From positions 64,264,388 through 64,328,387 of the forward strand of contig OX578277.1 in NCBI GenBank assembly GCA_951217055.1: a stretch of 64,000 nt of DNA, in the 5' to 3' direction. The position numbers and the translations under genes were made by a program. This stretch comes from Gerris lacustris (Eukaryota; Arthropoda; Insecta; Hemiptera; Gerridae). A model generated the notes under the pieces. That model was given only the letters and a program-made list of their open reading frames with translations, searched no databases and had not been told where the DNA came from. The first letter of the stretch is position 1. Each line of letters starts with the position of its first letter. This document shows, piece by piece, positions 11,850 to 22,749 of the stretch.

Positions 11850-13172
11850 AATCCAAATACCACTCACTCACTGACACATCACGATATCTCTGAAACCACT
11901 GGACCTATGACCATGGAATTTTCTAGGTGTGTTCCTCTTACCTCCTGTTGCTCGCTAAGAAATATTTTTAAAATCCGCCGTCTTGATTCAAGTTGGCGGC
12001 CATTGATAAACAAAATCCGACAAGACGATATCTCCGGAACCAATTGCACTAGAACCTTGAAATTTTGAAGTTAGCTTCCTTTTATGAAATTAGTAACTTT
12101 TGATAAATGGTTTACCAATCGGGCATTCCGATTCAAGATGGCGGCCATATATATATAAAAGTCAACGTATGTGTGTATGTTCTTTATACAAATCTACAGT
12201 TTTAGTTCGATCTCGATGAAAATTTGCACACTTGACCTTCAAAGCAAAGGGAAAATCACTGTCTACATGAACTTTCGAAATTTAAATTTTGGTACACCGA
12301 GGTACGGGTTACAAGTAATGAATACGGGGTCAAAGTAATTAATACCCTTCATGATGCATATCGTTGAAAAGCTCTTTAAGAGTACAGAAATTGTTGTTAT
12401 GTACAGTTTTGTCATATTTACATTTAGGAGGGGGGTAAATTTGGGATATTTGCAAATTATCTTATCAGAGAGGAGGGGCATAAGTGGGAGGGATAGAATC
12501 TAGATATTCTCGCATAGTAAAATAATTTAAATGTTTCTTGATAGAGGTCGACCAAGAAGTCATGGAAATGAGAGGAGTGCGCTAGTGCTGTCATGTACAG
12601 TTAGTTTTTTATATAATAGACCACGGTCAAAAAACACAGTGTTGTTCTTCTGTTATTAATAATTTTATTTTTGATAACTTCTATATTTTTTGCAACACTG
12701 TACCTGATAAGAAAATCACTAATAATATACGATAATATCTTTATATTATTATTTATTGATTATTCATAATAATATTCTTTATATCTAAATCGATATTCTT
12801 TTTCCTTAATCTATTTTTTTTTCTTCCTCTTTATTTCTGAGTTTGATTTGGATTTAGAACAGTTGTGACTAAACTTCGTGCTGTATAAAAACAAACAAAA
12901 CAGGAAACATAACAGATTGGAAACCTTCCTGTTGTTATTCGTGAGATTTGACATAACTGGGCATGTCATACAAACTAGGAATGGTTATTGTCTTAGCACC
13001 CGACTGTACTCACTTCGGCACTACTCGGAAGTTCCGATTTTAAACGAAGTTAAGCTTTCCGTTTCTCCCGTGTTCATGACTTCTTGGTCGACCTCTAGTA
13101 GTTTATAAACTTATCAAATTAAAATAACTCTCCGTAGCGAAGCACGGGTATCCAGCTAGTTTAATTATAAAT
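11850..13172 (-). repeat. Family C element, copy 1 (reverse orientation)
   Basis: The head is at 13131-13162 (CCGTAGCGAAGCACGGGT, inverse of the family head). 12150-12480 is one monomer in reverse (CAACGTATGTGTGTATGTTC, GAAGGTCAAGTGTGC inverse, CTCTTTAAGAGTACAG). 11860-12145 carries CACTCACTCACTGACA and two 'GATGGCGGCCAT'-like blocks, probably the other end. It is interrupted by an insertion at 12544-13095. Confidence 0.75.
12544..13095. mobile_element. TA-flanked inverted-repeat element nested in family C
   Basis: The left end GAGGTCGACCAAGAAGTCAT and the right end are perfect inverted repeats of about 21 bp. TA flanks both sides (12542-12543, 13096-13097). Without the 552-bp insert the flanks join as TTTCTTGA-TA-GTAGTTT, matching the uninterrupted family C copy at 16274-16290 in reverse with one A/G difference. 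The TA duplication and size suggest a nonautonomous Tc1/mariner-like element. The 76-residue frame inside has no transposase motif. Confidence 0.7.
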
Positions 13173-13780
13173 TTAAAACCTAAAAGTTTGTTCTCAAACA
13201 TTTTTATATTCTATTATCTAATAAAATATACTGTCAATGAGTGAAGCACATAGCTTCTTGGCGTCCTATTTCGTATATATACTTTCGTATTCTACCTATT
13301 ACTGTCAAATTTATTATTTTAACACCAATTTTATTTCCCCCCCATAAAAGCGGAACAGAATGTACTGATCTAACTTTGAGTTTCATTTAGTATTCGTGCG
13401 CATGTTTCATCATCCCTCTCTCCAACGGATAACTCCCAGAATTAAATGCGTATTTTGCATAAACTTTAAACATAGAGAAGATTATTAGACACTGATAGAA
13501 TTAATAAGAGAGTATTAATATAAAAAAGTAGTATGAGTATTATGAAATTTATAATAGGGTATCAAGAGAAAATTACTATTAATAAAATATATTACTTAGG
13601 GTATCAAGGAAGAGAGGTGAAAAAATAGAATTTGATAAACTTTGAGAATTTGACAAGAAGAATAATGAAAGAATGAATTGCTTCATCCGGTTTTATGCTA
13701 TAATAACTTAATCCCTCTCCAAACCTTTATTTAAAATTATTAGTACTAATAAAATTCTGTACTTTTTTACTTTCTAATGT
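13173..13780. other. AT-rich spacer
   Basis: 13233-13262 (AGTGAAGCACATAGCTTCTTGGCG) resembles the end of family A. The remainder is AT-rich with no feature supported. Confidence 0.35.
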
Positions 13781-13782
13781 AA

Positions 13783-14320
13783 AGAGAAAGTATTGTGATG
13801 GCGCGAAAATTCTATTTTGAGATTTTGATGGATTTACACGTTTTGAGGTCCCTTGAGTCCAAAAAAGTGGTTTGAAAAAACTGTCTGTATGTCTGTCGTC
13901 TGTGCAGACGCCTGGAGCCTAAACTACTGAGCCGATTTTGACGAAATTTGGCATACATGTTCAGAAAAATTATAAACCGAGGCGAAATCGAGAAATGAAT
14001 TTTAGCTCCAAATTCTGGGGCGCTATCCCCGAAAAACTCTTGAACGTGTAAAAAAATTTTTCCTCGAAAACGGTTCCGACGATTTTGATTAAAATTGTTT
14101 AAAATGTAGACCATTTAAATACGAATCTTACGATGTAAGCCGTTTTCCCGGGAAAAATCTAGTTCCTGAGAAAATAGCTTTAAACGTGGAGGGAGAGAGC
14201 CCGGGTTCGATCCCCGCCCAGGAGAATTTATTTTTATGATAAATTTTGATGCAATGTTCAATAATAATTAAATGTACATACGAAAACTAAAAAACACAAC
14301 ACTGGGATAAGTAATTATTA
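13783..14320 (+). repeat. Family B copy 1
   Basis: Starts GAAAGTATTGTGATGGCGCG. Has TGTGCAGACGCCTGGAGCCT, GACGAAATTTGGCATACATG, TTTTCCCGGGAAAAATCTAG and a B-box-like GGGTTCGATCCCCGCC near 14203-14218. It ends near GGGATAAGTAATTATT. No protein frame of its own. Confidence 0.8.
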
Positions 14321-14381
14321 TTATTAATAAGATAGTATGATTATTATTAACTACGGGAAACAGACAGTGAAAAATACACTC

Positions 14382-14451
14382 CTGTGCCGGGATTTGAACC
14401 ACGGGCCTCTATATTTCCAGTATAGCGCTCTTCCATCTAAGGTACGCAGGA
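14382..14451 (-). pseudogene. tRNA-like core, left arm of palindrome
   Basis: Mirror copy of the core at 15081-15147. Same anticodon arm (TATTTCCAG on the plus strand) and same B box in reverse (GGATTTGAACC). Confidence 0.6.
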
Positions 14452-15080
14452 GAATGATTTTTCACTACCGTAATCGATAACTAGTCCCGAATCCAAGCTT
14501 TCAATATTCATATACATTTAGACAGTCAATATTTATGACATTAGAACTAAACCAGAATTAACGCTTATAATTATAAAGTACTCAATTAGTACCTGTACCT
14601 TGTACAATCAATTCGAAATTCAATTTTTTAAGTTTTTGGTAGTTTTCATACTACGGAAAGTTAAATTTTAATTTAAATCAAATTATAATTATTATTATTA
14701 ACTACGGGAAACAGACAGTGAAAAATACACTCCTGTGCCGGGATTTGAACCACGGGCCTCTATATATAAGGCCCGTGGTTCAAATCCCGGCACAGGAGTG
14801 TATTTTTCACTGTCTGTTTCCCGTAGTTAATAATAATAATTATAATTTGATTTAAATTAAAATTTAACTTTCCGTAGTATGAAAACTACCAAAAACTTAA
14901 AAAATTGAATTTCGAATTGATTGTACAAGGTACAGGTACTAATTGAGTACTTTATAATTATAAGCGTTAATTCTGGTTTAGTTCTAATGTCATAAATATT
15001 GACTGTCTAAATGTATATGAATATTGAAAGCTTGGATTCGGGACTAGTTATCGATTACGGTAGTGAAAAATCATTCTCCT

Positions 15081-15147
15081 GCGTACCTTAGATGGAAGAG
15101 CGCTATACTGGAAATATAGAGGCCCGTGGTTCAAATCCCGGCACAGG
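15081..15147 (+). pseudogene. tRNA-like core within extended hairpin
   Basis: The anticodon stem is CTATA (15103-15107) and TATAG (15115-15119), loop CTGGAAA, GGA at 15110-15112. B box GGTTCAAATCC lies near 15127-15137; the A-box region TACCTTAGATGG is degraded. Flanks 15061-15081 and 15144-15163 pair over about 20 bp (AGTGAAAAATCATTCTCCTG against CAGGAGTGTATTTTTCACT), extending the acceptor stem. Not a functional tRNA by this structure. Confidence 0.6.
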
Positions 15148-15256
15148 AGTGTATTTTTCACTGTCTGTTTCCCGTAGTTAATAATAATTATAATTTGATT
15201 TAAATTAAAATTTAACTTTCCGTAGTATGAAAACTACCAAAAACTTAAAAAAAAAA

Positions 15257-15580
15257 TAAGATAGTATGTAGAATTTTAGTAACAAATATCAATAATTTGA
15301 TAAAATAATAAATATTATTACATTGTATTTTTTATTATTATTACTTTTTTTTGTTTATATTGACAAGAATATATTAAGATATAGTAAAACAGTTTATGCA
15401 TTCTTTGATGAGAAAAAACTATATTTTAATTTATAATGCAGTGTTTAGGGATAACTGAATGTTAATTCTTGAATATGAAGTGGTATATTTTTAATCCTTT
15501 TAAAAATGACTCATATAATAATTTATTTCTCTCAATTAAATTGCATAAAGTTTATATAATTAATCAAAGTGTGGTTAAAT
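15257..15580. other. AT-rich spacer
   Basis: No feature supported. Confidence 0.4.
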
Positions 15581-16060
15581 TGATTTGTTTCTCTTTTAGC
15601 GTCCCTCATATTATCGGGTCGGAGCAAGGCCGTACTATATAGAAAGGTGCGGGACCATTTTATGAAGAATGGCCGTCTGATTATTATTGATATAGCTATT
15701 AAATACTCCCGAGAGGAACGAAACAAGAGAGAGTAAAGAAAATGGATTGACATTAATCAGGCTAAAGGAAGGGGATAAATCTCAATCAGAGGGTACGAGA
15801 GGTTCGGTGGGCCGGTTGAATGACGCGAAGCTTGGGTTATTGCCTGGCGCCGCGCCGCATAATGGCACCTAATAATGCCTTATGACTGTGGCATAACCTC
15901 CATATGTTCCACAAGGTCTATAAGGACCTCGAATCTGACGTCTTCGTTATCTGAAAAGGACGGTGGACGGCTTAAAATTAATAACATCGTGTTAAAGTGG
16001 CTAGCCCGTTGCTTCCTCTTTGTAGCCGGGTCTTGGTATTTGCGGTATGCTGTATATTAA
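15581..16060. other. Unique moderate-GC island, candidate regulatory element or exon
   Basis: Among the least AT-rich unique stretches (e.g. CCTGGCGCCGCGCCGCATAA near 15842-15861). Contains GGACCATTTTATGAAG and a GC-rich hairpin-prone GGCGCCGCGCC. No long frame; the 61-residue frame at 15875-16060 has no recognised domain. Confidence 0.3.
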
Positions 16061-16200
16061 TCGTTTCTATAACTATCCAATAACACGAACATACGTACAC
16101 CATGATTTTATTGTTGTATGCAGTAACGTTTATGATACGACCTGTTTGGGAGTAACAGTAAACAAAATAAAATAAATTTTTTACTTTCACATATACGTTG

Positions 16201-16218
16201 TATATATATATATATATA
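16201..16218. repeat. Short (TA)n at family C head
   Basis: Nine TA units directly before the family C head at 16219. Confidence 0.9.
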
Positions 16219-17319
16219 CTAGCTGAATACCCGTGCTTCGCTACGGGGTGTTTTATTTTCAATTTAATGGATTTATAAACTACCATCAAGAAACATTTAA
16301 ATTATTTTACAAAGCGAGAATATCTAGATTCTATCCCTCCCCTTTGATAAGATAATTTGCTAATATCCCAAATTTGTAATTCATTCCAACTAAATTTTTA
16401 AAAAGGAAAAGCAGTGGTATTTTCCTTCTGTACAGACACAACCATTATTAGGTGTTTAGTTTTATACAAATATATAGATATATTTTTCCATACATAATTT
16501 TTCCGTACATAACAATAATTGTGCAGCACTCTTAAAGAGCTTTTCAACGGAATGCATCGTGAAGGGTTTTTTCATTACTTTGACATTTGTACCCCGTACC
16601 CCTGTGTTCCAAAATCAAAATTTCGAAAATGCATGAAGTCAGTGACCTTCCCCTTTCCCCCTTGCTTTGAAGGTCAAGTGTGCAAATTTTCATTGAAATC
16701 GGAATAAAAAGGTAGATTTGAATAAAGAACACACACACACACACACGGGCCCATTCGCGCGCGCTCGCACGCACACTTACGTTGACATTTCCTTTTTACC
16801 CCTCTCCTAAATGAAAATAATGACAAAAACGTACATTACAATTACTTTTCTCCTAAAGAGCCTTTCAACGATAGGCATCATAAAGGGTACCTATCAATTA
16901 CTTTGACATTTGTACCCCGTACTCCTGTGTACCAACATTTTAACTTTATAATCTCATGTAAGCAGTACACTCATAGACACTCTTCATTTATATAAGATGT
17001 AGTTATACACATTTTTCCATTTTACCCCTTCCTAAATGAAAATATGACAAAACTGTACATAACAACAATTACTGAACTTTTAAAGAGCTTTTCAACGATA
17101 TGCATCATTAAAAGTATTCATTACTTTGACATTTGTACCCCGTACCTCTGGGTACAAAAATAAAAATTTCGCAAAATCCTTTCTTAGTGGATGCCTATGA
17201 TATGAACCGAGTATATCCTCAAAATTTCAAGTCTCTCGGATAAGCAGATTTTGCTGTGCGTTGATTCTATGTCAGTCAGTCAGTCAGTCAATCAGGACAT
17301 TGCCACTTATATTATAGAC
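16217..17319 (+). repeat. Family C element, copy 2
   Basis: Head CTAGCTGAATACCCGTGCTT at 16220, then about three monomers each with ACTCTTAAAGAGCTTTTCAA, CTTTGACATTTGTACCCCGT and GAAGGTCAAGTGTGC-type blocks. It ends with GTCAGTCAGTCAGTCAGTCA near 17273-17290 and CACTTATATTATAG, next to the head of copy 3. Includes an (AC)n at 16729-16746. Confidence 0.85.
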
Positions 17320-17678
17320 TAGCTGGGTACCCGTGCTTCGCTACGGAGTGTTATAATAATTAGATAAGTTTTATAAACAACCATAATGAAACATATAAAT
17401 TATTTTACTATGCAAGAATATCTAGATTCTATCTCTCCCACCTATTTCTATACCCCCTCCTCATTGATAAGCTAATTTTAAAGATCCTAAATCCCCCCCC
17501 CCCCTAAAGTAAAATATGACAAAACAATACATACAAACTATTACTCTACTCTTAAAGAGCTTTTGCATCATCAATGGTATTCATTTCATTGACCCCGTAT
17601 TCATTACTTGGGCAAATTTTTATCGACATCAAACTAAAACTTTAGATTTGTATAAAGAACATACACCCACATACGTTG

Positions 17679-17774
<96 letters not shown>

Positions 17775-18815
17775 CTATAAATTTCCATTTTACCCCCTCC
17801 TAAATAAAATTGTACATAACAACAATTACTTTTCTCTTAAAGTGCTACCTTGTTCCCTGTGTACCAACATTTAATTTTCGAAAATTCATGTTGACACTGA
17901 TTTTTTCTTCCTTTGAAGGTCAAGTGTGCATTTTGTGATCGAGATCAGACTAAAACTATGGATTGTATAAAGAACATACACACATACGTTGACTTTTAGA
18001 TATATTTTTCCATTTACCCCCCTAAATGCACGTAAAAACAATTATTGTACTCTTAAAGAGCTTTTCAACAGTATGCATCATGAAGGGTTTTCAACTTTGA
18101 CATTTGTACCCCGTACCCCTGTGTACCAAAACTTAAATTTCGAACATTCATGTAGACAGAGATCTTCCCCTTGCTTTGAAGGTCTAGTGAGCAAATTTTC
18201 ATCGAGATCGAAATAAAACTGTTGATTTGTATAAAGAAAATAAACACACTCACACATACGTTGACTTATATAGACATACATTTCCATTTTACCCCCCTCC
18301 TAAATGAAAATATGACAAAAACGTGCTTAACAACAATTAATGTACTCTTAAAGAGCTTTTCAACGATATGCATCATGAAGGGTATAAATTACTTTGACAT
18401 TTGTACCCCGTACCCCTGTGTACCAAAATTTTAATTTCGGAAAATCATGTAGGCAGTGACCTTCACCTTGTTTGGAAGAAAAAGAGTGTATGAAGACATT
18501 CTCTCATATAGATACTCTTATTCTTTTATTTATAGATATAGCAATATTTTTCCATTTTACCCCCCTCCTAAATGAAAATATGACAAAAGTGTACATAACA
18601 ACAATTACTGCACTCTTAAAGAGCTTTTTAACGATATGCATCACGAAGGGTATTCAATACTTTGACCCCGTATTCATTACTTGTACCCCGTACCCCTGTG
18701 TACCAAAATTTGAATTTCGAAAATTCATGTAGACCTTGATTTTTCCCTTGCTTTGAAGGTCAACTGTGCAAATTTCCATCAACATCGGGCTAAAACTGTA
18801 GATTTGTATAAAGAA

Positions 18816-18854
<39 letters not shown>

Positions 18855-18880
18855 GTTGACTTTTATATATATAGATATTG
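17318..18880 (+). repeat. Family C tandem array, copy 3
   Basis: Head CTAGCTGGGTACCCGTGCTT, then about five monomers of ~250-300 bp. Each has TTTTACCCCCCTCCTAAATG, ACTCTTAAAGAGC, TGTACCCCGTACCCCTGTGT, GAAGGTCAAGTG and ACATACGTTGACTT. Contains (TA)n at 17682-17773 and (AC)n at 18816-18851. Monomer order parallels 31120-33050, with an internal segment missing here. Open frames in this tract (such as 17516-17803 and 18222-18434) are monomer sequence. Confidence 0.9.
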
Positions 18881-19255
18881 AGAGAGGAAGTATTGTGATG
18901 GGGAAAAGCCCGATCTTGAGTTTTTGATAGATTTCCACTTTTAAGGTCCCAAAAGTCCAAAAAAGTTAGTTTTTTTAATTCCGTATGTAGTCTGGGCAGA
19001 CACGTGGAAACCGACTACTGGGCCGATATCGATGAAAATTTGCATTCCTCGATGCGAAATCAAGAAATTAATTTTAGCTTTATCAAATAATATAATACTG
19101 TAAGGAGTGAGAGGTCGGGTTATTCAATTCCCTGCTAGGAAAAAGTTATTTTGACAGTAAATTTTTATAAAATGTTTAATAATAATTAAAGGAAATCACG
19201 AAAACTTGAAACAATTTACAAATGAAAAACACTGAACCAAGTAATTATGTACTCA
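18878..19255 (+). repeat. Family B copy 2, diverged
   Basis: GGAAGTATTGTGATGGGGAA, TGGGCAGACACGTGGAAACC and CCAAGTAATTATGTACTC match family B blocks. The middle is shortened. Confidence 0.65.
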
Positions 19256-19386
19256 TAATTGAGAAAGTTTAGTACGAATTTTATCGGAAAGATTGTTTTA
19301 AAGAGTTATGTATTATATCTTTCCGTTGTATAACTGTTGTTAGTTTAATGACGTTTGAATGGTAGAAACAGGGTGAATAGTGTAAG

Positions 19387-19717
19387 CAGTGGCGTAGGAA
19401 TTCATGTTTGACGGGGGTGGCTCGGCACATCCACTAAGGTACATACTCTTTATCAGTGCTCGATTTGTAGAAATTAAGGTGCTAGACTACAACCTACCCT
19501 CTCTCTACTCCCCCCCCTCCCCCGCTATAGGAGGGGGGTCCGGGGGTCCTCCCCCGGGAACATTTTGGAAAATAAACGTTCAAAAACAGCATTTTAAGCA
19601 GTTTTAGACATAAACCCATGTGCTAATTTTTATTTTAACTGTAATTTTTTAGCCCCTTCAAATCTGACGGCGGGGCGCTCAAGCCTGATAGCCCCCCTCC
19701 CCGTTCCTACGCCACTG
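19387..19717. mobile_element. hAT-like MITE with perfect 8-bp target duplication
   Basis: 331 bp with ends CAGTGGCGTAGGAA and TTCCTACGCCACTG, flanked on both sides by AGTGTAAG (19379-19386 and 19718-19725). The CAGTGGCGTA-type ends and 8-bp duplication are hallmarks of hAT nonautonomous elements. The interior has G/C runs and no transposase frame; the 67-residue frame is spurious. The intact duplication implies a fairly recent insertion. Confidence 0.9.
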
Positions 19718-19725
19718 AGTGTAAG

Positions 19726-20170
19726 ACACGTATAATACGTATAAGACGGCTTATCAATATTTCCAAATGTGTTTTATCACAAACCCTCTGTAAAAACTGA
19801 TTTTGAATCATCTCACAGTCAAAAAAAAAAAAAAAATCTAATCTAAATGTTTATATAATATGATAACGCATTATTCAATTATCTCGCACTTCTTAAATTA
19901 ATGAAGTTTACCCTTTGACTTATATTAGATAGAATATCTTCACGAAGCAATACAGATTGGATAAAAATTGTTACGTAATTCACCGAAGAGAAGTACAAAT
20001 TTATTCGAAACAGAATTTATAGAACATTACATTTTCATTAATTCTAGGGTAGCAATTTTCAATATTGTGAAATAATGCAATTTTTGCATATATAAGAGCT
20101 GTGGAGTTGTTCATTCAAAATTTCTCATTTACTCAATATGACTTAATTTAAATTCAATAAACAGGTCAAG
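19726..20170. other. AT-rich spacer
   Basis: No feature beyond a short poly-A near 19820-19836. Confidence 0.4.
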
Positions 20171-20179
20171 TGTGTGCTA

Positions 20180-20880
20180 GTCAGCACACAGCGAGGGTCC
20201 GTAGGCCACCACACTGTATAGTTTAAGTAGTAACCCTAGTGATGGTGTTTTTTTAAAATGCTAAAGAGCTTACTTTGAACTATCCTATGGGTCTGATATT
20301 CTCAAAAGACATAAACAAACTTCCGATAAAGTATTATTTTGTCACTGAACCATACTACAACCATATAAATACATCGAAAAGACCATAATTATAAAAAAAA
20401 ACGTATTTTGTCAATAAAAAATAAAATAATATTTAACAAAATTTCCAAAAAGTGGTATCTTTACTTTTGGTCGAAGAATGTTCAGGAATTTTTTCAGATT
20501 TTTTGCACTTCACATAAGCGAGATAGAGGGGGGGGGGGGGGGGCACGTTTCACCTTCAAACTCGCCTACGCTCGCCCTATCAAAGTTATAACCAAAGAAT
20601 TATATAGTTTTGTAATCAGCTCGACGTACCCTTTCATATGATACCCCTCACGGTGTCAAAAAAAAAAAAAAAAAAAAATGTATCCCTTAATTTTTTTGAA
20701 AAATATTTTTTTTGTCACTATATTTTTAAAATATGTGGGTAGGTACAAGACACATACATGCCAAATTCCAAAGTAATCGGATGAAAGATGTAGCCGTGAG
20801 ATCAGGCGACCGGACGGACGGACAGACACACGCAGGAAAATATAAGGGTCCTTGGTTTTGCCTACGGACCCTAATAAGAT
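20180..20880. repeat. Inverted-end repeat element
   Basis: GAGGGTCCGTAGGCC near 20192-20206 is answered by GCCTACGGACCCTAATAAG near 20859-20877. The interior has a 16-nt G run (20528-20543), a poly-A (20659-20679) and a GGACGGACGGACAGACACAC tract (20812-20831). No transposase seen. Confidence 0.5.
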
Positions 20881-21224
20881 ATTTAATAAGAGTATTTTAT
20901 TCCGTGGAGAGACTGTTTCTTTTTATTCATTAAGATGACCTCCATCAACGCTCTTATTTCTCAACTAATAAGATCTAATATAATCAATTTATTTTTAAAC
21001 AAATTTAAACCACACGCACACACATATTTATCCAGGCGTCAGTATATCTTGATATTGCTTCAAGATAACATCACGATGCACCACACCCCTGCAGATAATT
21101 TCAGTAGTGGAAGCGAAACGTCGGATTTCTACCCCTTTGTGACGCGGATTTTACTGGAAAACCAAGCTATTTATTACATTTAAAATCATAGGAATTGACC
21201 GTTTTATTTTCATCGATATCTTTG
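20881..21224. other. Spacer with unrecognised frame
   Basis: An 82-residue frame at 20935-21183 has no recognisable domain and lies between two repeats; probably chance. Confidence 0.3.
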
Positions 21225-21650
21225 AACTACATTTTCTCCAGAAAAAAACTTATTTAATAGGATTCAAATTTAAATGGACCATCTACATTTTAAAGATTTA
21301 ATTTTTTAAATAATAACATAATTGTCTGAACCGTTTTTGAGTAATTTTTTAACGATTTTGGAGGGATTTTTTTTTTCTTAACTAGGGGGCTAGTGCCCCT
21401 AAGTTTAGAGCTTAAATTAATTTCTCGATTCACTATGGGGTGATTTTTCTGAACATATATGTCAAATTTTATCGAAAGCAGTGCAGTAGTTTAGGCTCCA
21501 CGTGTCTGCACAGACTACACACAGATCATTTTTAAAATCTCTTTACCACGCTCAGGGGACTTAAATCGTGTAAATCCATCAAATTCGAATTTCGGCGCCA
21601 TTACAATACTTTCTCTCTCTATAAATACTATGTATATGAGAAAGTAAGAA
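21225..21650 (-). repeat. Family B copy 3
   Basis: Reverse-orientation blocks: AATGGACCATCTACATTTTA, AGGCTCCACGTGTCTGCACA and CGCCATTACAATACTTTCTC. Confidence 0.75.
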
Positions 21651-22400
21651 GAAGTCATCATGCATATCAATAAAAATTGCTTAAAACGTTACTGGTTTGT
21701 TCCTTTGTTGGAACTTCACAAAATTAATAACAAATTCACAAAATTAACTTTATTGCAAACGGTCATCAAGCGTTCAATGCTTTTGTGAATGCTCCTAACC
21801 CCGTTTCTGCGTTTAATCCGTGCATAATGAACGCTTTAGCTTTTAAATGTGTTAGAACAAGATTAATTTTGATTTAAACCCAGATAACAGTTGCACACCA
21901 GTTGCACTACTATCTTTTTAAGAAACAATTTTGAGACATGCATTGTACTAAAACTTAGTCGACGATGTCAAGATATGTAATATGTCATAAAGATCTTTGA
22001 AATAGCTGAGATAAAATCGAAATTAGGATGCTTTAGCGGGGTAAAATTGGCGGGGTTTGTTGGTTCAAGCTCTACCCCATAGAATGCACTGGGGTGGATT
22101 TTTGCAGGGGTTGCTTAGTTACAACATCCCTCCGTAATGGTGCGCCACCATACACATTTTCAACCCTACTTGACTACAAAATACATCTTTATTTACTAGC
22201 ACCGTATCACTTCCTTTAAAAGTACTAGCTATAGCTAAATATAACTCTAACAAGCAATATAAGGATACAAGAATAATCAGTAAGGATAAAAATTAGGTAG
22301 AATACTTTATTTTCCGTAAACTTAATATATTTTCTATTACTACTTATATTCTATAAGTATAACCTTAGTTTATTATTAATGAACTTAATTAATTTATTTA
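21651..22400. other. AT-rich to moderate-GC spacer
   Basis: 22030-22160 is slightly less AT-rich (GCGGGGTAAAATTGGCGGGG). No gene or element recognised. Confidence 0.3.
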
Positions 22401-22406
22401 TTTATC

Positions 22407-22745
22407 TTGCTAGCTGGATGTCCGTGCTTTGCTCCGGAATAAACACAAAACCAACTAATCTTGTCAAATACTTGTCACGTTAGTTTTCGATGATTTTGAT
22501 AGATATATACATATGGTTTAAGGGTTTCCAAAAAGATTGGGAGTCCAAAAAGATTGTTTTAAAAAAGACGACGAAAGTTTAGTAAGAGTTATTTTGAACA
22601 AATATTTAAACCAAAATTGTCTAAATCAATTTCGAGTATTTTTTTTAACGGTTTTGGTCAAACACCTGACAAATTGATTTGCTATTAAAATTATTACTGA
22701 GTAAATAATGACTATCAATATAACGTTTTCGGTTTCTCATATATA
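22407..22745 (+). repeat. Degenerate family C head and family B remnants
   Basis: CTAGCTGGATGTCCGTGCTT at 22410 is a decayed family C head. 22490-22700 has weak family B similarity (TTTTCGATGATTTTGATAGA, AACGGTTTTGGTC). Confidence 0.4.
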
Positions 22746-22749
22746 CGAA

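Larger units (their letters stand above)
14338..15256. repeat. Family S giant palindrome with tRNA-like cores
   Basis: 14344-14766 and 14769-15187 are near-perfect reverse complements (about 420-bp arms, centre near 14767 at CTATATATAAG), followed by a further half unit to 15256. Each outer arm carries a tRNA-like core; the central part has two truncated cores back to back. Shared blocks are GGTAGTTTTCATACTACGG, TTAACTACGGGAAACAGACA and GAGTACTTTATAATTATAAG. The arms are far more alike than other family copies, so the palindrome is young or maintained. Confidence 0.9.

Noticed and set aside
18472..18732. Frames in family C arrays as a gene family
   Set aside because: Similar peptides recur because the monomers repeat; no start, splice or domain logic.
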